DNA of 64,000 bases from Longitalea arenae. GTDB taxonomy: Bacteria; Bacteroidota; Bacteroidia; Chitinophagales; Chitinophagaceae. Below are positions 60,526-64,000 of the stretch, one piece after another. The notes below the pieces were generated by a model. The model searched no databases, was not told where the DNA came from, and saw nothing but the letters and a program-made list of their open reading frames with translations. Made by a program: the position numbers and the translations under genes. Positions within the stretch are counted from its first letter, which is position 1. Each line of letters opens with the position of its first letter. The stretch covers positions 1 through 64,000 of the forward strand of contig NZ_JAFFJX010000025.1 in the NCBI RefSeq assembly GCF_016924755.1, written 5' to 3'.

Positions 60526-62550
60526 ATGGAACTAACAGAATTTGCCATTGACTTCCTCGGGGGAGCGCTTATTACAGTTGAAGCAGAAGGCATATCCCAG
60601 GAAGATGCCATTACCAATGACATACTCGAATACTCGGTTGATTCGGGCGAGGTAATTGCTCACGAGTTATGTCATTACAAGTCGCGGGGCATAAAGATCA
60701 ACGCCTGGAATTATGATGAAGAGAACGAGGCGGTTGATCTTTTTGTAACAATTTTTAAAAGTGAACAACGGCTTACCAGGGTCTCGGATAAAGAGGTAAC
60801 CGATGCTTTTCAGAAGGGCGAAAATTTCTTCTGGCAGGCATGGGAGGGGAAGCTGTCCTCAAAAATTGATGAATCTGATATAACGGTTTTTGATCTGATT
60901 CAGATTATAGAACAATCAAGGAATGAAATAAAAACCGTAAGGGTTTTTGTTTTAACGAACGGCCAGGCATCCGTTGATACAGTCCCTGATGCGGTGGAGA
61001 AAGAAGGAATTTATATAGATTTTCAGCTCTGGGATATTGAGAGAGTGTATCAGCAATACATAATACGGGCAGGAAAACAGAAGATTGAGATAGACTTTGT
61101 GAACGACTACAAACATAGAATACAATGTCTGCGGATGGACAAGGTAAGTGAAAAAGTGGAGGTCTATCTGGCAATCATTCCAGGAGAAATCCTTGCCAAG
61201 ATTTATGGAAAATACAGACAGGGCCTGCTGGAGAAGAATGTAAGAACGTTTTTACAGTTTAAAGCGAAGGTGAATCAGGGAATCCGTGAAACCATCCGGA
61301 ATTCACCGGACATGTTCTTTGCCTATAATAACGGCATTTCCACTACAGCAGAAAGAGTACATATAGAGTATGAGGAGCAGGTTTCCTATATAACACGTAT
61401 TGAGAACTGGCAGATAGTCAATGGTGGTCAGACAACAGCCTCCATTTATGCCACTTCCACCGAGAAGGACAGCAATTTATCAAAGGTATTTGTACAGATG
61501 AAGGTTTCTGTTGTGATCAGGCCGGATGATATGCAGGAGGTCGTTCCTAAAATCTCAAAATATGCAAATACCCAGACTATAATCAAAGACTCTGACTTCA
61601 GCTCCAACAGTGACTATCATGTGGCCATTGAAAATCTCTCCCGTAGGGAATGGGTGCCTGCAAAAACAGGCGGAAAGGCGACTAATAAATGGTATTATGA
61701 AAGAGCCAGAGGGCAGTTTCTTGACGAAAGGTCCAGAATGTCACTTAAGGAAATGAAAGCTTTTGACAGTGAATATCCAAAAAAGCAGAAGTTTTCAAAA
61801 ACCGATCTGGCCAAATACGAAATGAGCTGGTGGCAACGCCCTTTTGAGGTGGGAAAAGGTGCAGAAAACAATTTTAAGGCTTTCAGCAAGGAGCTAGCCA
61901 GCCAGCATATCGACGTAAACAAAACTTATTATCAGAGACTGATAGCCAAAGCAATTCTTTTCAGGGAAATAGATAAACTGGTTGCAAAGCGGGATCTGGG
62001 CGGCTATAAATCCAATATGGTTTCCTATATACTCTCCCTGCTATCCTATAAAACAAATAAAAGGCTGAATCTTGACAAAATATGGGAAGACCAGTCCATC
62101 GGGGAAGCACTGAACAACACCATTACCTCGCTTATTGATTTTGTATGGAAGCATATTAATACGCCTTCAAAACCAGGAATGAACATTAGTGAATGGTGTA
62201 AAAGAACGGACTGCTGGACAACCCTGAAGGATAAATTTATTGATATTAACCCGTTTATCGATGAAATCCTTCCGGAAAGCGGTAAATACGCAGATAATGG
62301 CGGGAATAGTTCTGATATCTCTCCTCAGGAAATAAAGTTAATTGAAGAAGCACGAAAAATTGACAGTGAAACCTGGTTCAGAATTGCTAAATGGGCAAAA
62401 GAAAACAACAACTTTACGCCCTTTGACAGAAAGCTTTCCTATAATCTCGGCGTACTGGCCAGCCGTAATACCGGCCTGAGTCCCAAACAGGCTAAGAATG
62501 CATTAAGAATATTGAAAGAGGCTGAGAAATTAGGGTTTAGCGCAAATTGA
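60526..62550 (+). CDS. AIPR family protein
   Basis: A 674-residue protein. The AIPR signature is present near residues 250-300: RETIRNSPDMFFAYNNGIST, TAERVHIEYEEQ, then IENWQIVNGGQTTASIYAT and LSKVFVQMKVSVVIRP. AIPR proteins are named from abortive-infection phage resistance annotation and regularly follow Z1 and DUF4420 genes. The N-terminal half (residues 40-180) has an acidic nuclease-like look but I claim no active site. The gene is separated from the next by 56 bp, which may hold a weak internal promoter. Its biochemical role is unknown. Confidence 0.92.
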   Translation: MELTEFAIDFLGGALITVEAEGISQEDAITNDILEYSVDSGEVIAHELCHYKSRGIKINAWNYDEENEAVDLFVTIFKSEQRLTRVSDKEVTDAFQKGENFFWQAWEGKLSSKIDESDITVFDLIQIIEQSRNEIKTVRVFVLTNGQASVDTVPDAVEKEGIYIDFQLWDIERVYQQYIIRAGKQKIEIDFVNDYKHRIQCLRMDKVSEKVEVYLAIIPGEILAKIYGKYRQGLLEKNVRTFLQFKAKVNQGIRETIRNSPDMFFAYNNGISTTAERVHIEYEEQVSYITRIENWQIVNGGQTTASIYATSTEKDSNLSKVFVQMKVSVVIRPDDMQEVVPKISKYANTQTIIKDSDFSSNSDYHVAIENLSRREWVPAKTGGKATNKWYYERARGQFLDERSRMSLKEMKAFDSEYPKKQKFSKTDLAKYEMSWWQRPFEVGKGAENNFKAFSKELASQHIDVNKTYYQRLIAKAILFREIDKLVAKRDLGGYKSNMVSYILSLLSYKTNKRLNLDKIWEDQSIGEALNNTITSLIDFVWKHINTPSKPGMNISEWCKRTDCWTTLKDKFIDINPFIDEILPESGKYADNGGNSSDISPQEIKLIEEARKIDSETWFRIAKWAKENNNFTPFDRKLSYNLGVLASRNTGLSPKQAKNALRILKEAEKLGFSAN

Positions 62551-62606
62551 TCCGAATTCCGGTTACATTTTGATATTTTTAACCATTCCAAAGTTAAAAC
62601 AATCAC

Positions 62607-64000
62607 ATGACAGATCAGTTAATAGCCTGTATAAGTGCTGTCAGAACCGGCGTGTGCAGTTTCTGCAAATTTGTAAGTCCAAACGAAGCAGGAGAAACCG
62701 GTGCCAATCAGGCCGGGCTTTATATATCTAAAAAAGCGGTTGGTCTCATTTTCGATACGCCAGGTGTCAAAGGTCAGAACCGGGAAGAAATTGCTGTGGT
62801 GGAATGGTTCGATGGCATGCGCGCGCCGGATTGTCGATTGAAGTATTACGGTGTGGGTACCCGTGGGGAATACCGGATGACCCGGTTGGGCCGGTCTTTC
62901 GAGAGCGGGGACCTGGTGATACTGGTTAAATGGGATACATTAAGTTATAAAGGATATGTTTTCAACAGTGAGGCAGATAAGAACCGGTTTCTTAATGAAT
63001 TTGGCCTAACCCCGAAAGATGTCAACGCTTTGATTACCCCCGGAGGAGAAACTATTACAGCTACCGATTCGGAACCGGAAATACCGCTTGATGAGGAAGC
63101 TATTCCTGAATCAACGCAATTTACCACGCATAAGCACTACTTCCGGCCAAAGGCGCACATCTTAACGCTGCTTGGCGAGGAACTCATCCGCGATCCGGTG
63201 ATGGCTATTTATGAGCTGATTAAAAACAGCTACGATGCTGATGCGAAGGAGGTGAACGTTAGTTTTAATCATATAACTGAGCTTGACAAAGCAAACATTG
63301 TAATCATTGACTCGGGGCTTGGTTTAACAGATGATGTGTTGAAAAATGTATGGCTGGAACCTGGAACAGCTTATCGGAAACCCTTTGATGAAAATGGCAG
63401 AAGAACTGTTGTAAGAAGTCCGATATACGGGCGGGTTCCAATGGGAGAGAAGGGGGTGGGACGTTTTGCCGTTCATAAGCTAGGAAGTATAATCAGGCTG
63501 AAAACCCGGCCGGCCAGATGTATATTCGATAATGATGGACGGTTCATTAAAAAAGAACTGTTGGATTATGAATTGGACTTGGAAATAAACTGGCTCGCGT
63601 TTACCCAGTCGAAATATCTTTCGGATGTAAACATACAATGGACCAGGAATACAGACCGGAACAGTTTCTATTTCAGAGAAAGCTGCGGTACCAAAATTGA
63701 AATTTCAGCGCTTAAAGAAACCTGGACGCGCGGCATGGCGCGGTCATTGAAAAGGCAAACCATTTCAATGGTGTCGCCAAAGAATGATCTTGGTAAATTT
63801 CAGATATCACTGGAGTTTAATAATAACTGGCTGGAGGGTTTTCCGGATATTACCGAAGTCCTTAATCAGGCTCCGTATAAGTTAACAGCTATACTTGATA
63901 AAGATTACAACTTTTTTTTCGAATACGAGTTTTCGCTTTTTAATAATGATGATATACCGAAAAGAAAAATAGCTGGAAATCCGGAATACGACCGTAATGT
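62607..64000 (+). CDS. EcoRII-N DNA-binding domain fused to GHKL ATPase, cut by window end
   Basis: From ATG 62607 the frame is open to the last base (464 codons). Residues about 1-150 match the N-terminal effector-binding domain of EcoRII: FVSPNEAGETGANQAGLYIS, then KKAVGLIFDTPGVKGQN, KYYGVGTRGEYRMTRLGRSF and SGDLVILVKWD. Residues 189 onward are a GHKL ATPase: GEELIRDPVMAIYELIKNSY (Asn207, Asp210), G1 IIDSGLGLTDDVL (Asp235) and G2 MGEKGVGRFAVHK (residues 279-291). An additional domain follows (TWTRGMARSLKRQTISMVSP). EcoRII-N recognises a short DNA site in EcoRII; in this fusion it may supply target recognition to an ATPase. Fifth gene of the defence operon. C-terminus and following genes unknown. 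Confidence 0.9.
   Translation, partial: MTDQLIACISAVRTGVCSFCKFVSPNEAGETGANQAGLYISKKAVGLIFDTPGVKGQNREEIAVVEWFDGMRAPDCRLKYYGVGTRGEYRMTRLGRSFESGDLVILVKWDTLSYKGYVFNSEADKNRFLNEFGLTPKDVNALITPGGETITATDSEPEIPLDEEAIPESTQFTTHKHYFRPKAHILTLLGEELIRDPVMAIYELIKNSYDADAKEVNVSFNHITELDKANIVIIDSGLGLTDDVLKNVWLEPGTAYRKPFDENGRRTVVRSPIYGRVPMGEKGVGRFAVHKLGSIIRLKTRPARCIFDNDGRFIKKELLDYELDLEINWLAFTQSKYLSDVNIQWTRNTDRNSFYFRESCGTKIEISALKETWTRGMARSLKRQTISMVSPKNDLGKFQISLEFNNNWLEGFPDITEVLNQAPYKLTAILDKDYNFFFEYEFSLFNNDDIPKRKIAGNPEYDRN

Noticed and set aside
55280-64000. A methyltransferase or Vsr gene in the defence operon
   Set aside because: None is present within the window on either strand; it may lie beyond the right edge.

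Overview
The window looks like a chromosomal stretch of a Bacteroidota bacterium, most likely a Chitinophagaceae or Sphingobacteriales relative. The evidence is the CTnDOT-type tra genes (traE, traF, traG, traI, traJ, traK, traM, traN), Bacteroidota-style lipoproteins with the Cys-Lys/Gly-rich start, WG-repeat and parallel beta-helix proteins, and a low-to-moderate GC content. It is dominated by an integrative conjugative element (ICE) and its cargo. No integrase and no clear end of the element is visible.

Layout: 1-11 kb is eroded territory. It holds the start of an IS110-family element, a vestigial traF-traG pair, a beta-helix lipoprotein, a stand-alone MetH-like methyltransferase, decayed histidine kinase and GH115 fragments, a duplicated-domain protein, a dead ISL3-family IS and a solo IS110 end. 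At 12-14 kb lies a membrane beta-helix/channel-like protein. At 14-21.5 kb, on the minus strand, is the mobilisation module: a MobA-like relaxosome protein, a relaxase split by a group II intron, a VirD4/TraG-like coupling ATPase and a CHC2/Toprim primase-like protein. At 21.6-34 kb is cargo with many fragments: DNA ligase, DUF6965-like and small HTH-like proteins, a response regulator, a serine hydrolase, a WG-repeat protein and a lipoprotein. At 34.7-38.6 kb is a regulatory hub: S24 repressor, XRE regulator with a palindromic operator, Crp/Fnr regulator, and a 120-nt nested palindrome. At 38.9-53.7 kb is the plus-strand tra operon with its accessory genes. At 53.7-55.3 kb is a gene-poor strip with two decayed gene ends.

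From 55.3 kb to the window end is a tightly packed five-gene plus-strand operon: a MORC-like GHKL ATPase, a Z1 helicase-like ATPase, a PD-(D/E)XK (DUF4420) protein, an AIPR protein and a second GHKL ATPase that carries an EcoRII-N-type DNA-binding domain at its N-terminus (cut by the window end). The first four families are known as partners in predicted restriction-like defence operons. The EcoRII-N/GHKL fusion and the absence of a methyltransferase inside the window make this the most interesting system here.

The mobilisation genes would nick and pilot the DNA, the tra operon would build the transfer channel, and the regulators between them probably control excision and transfer. The defence operon is probably ICE cargo. 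Many frameshifts (traF copy, tra lipoprotein, response regulator, small genes) suggest either real decay or, for a few homopolymer sites, sequencing error.
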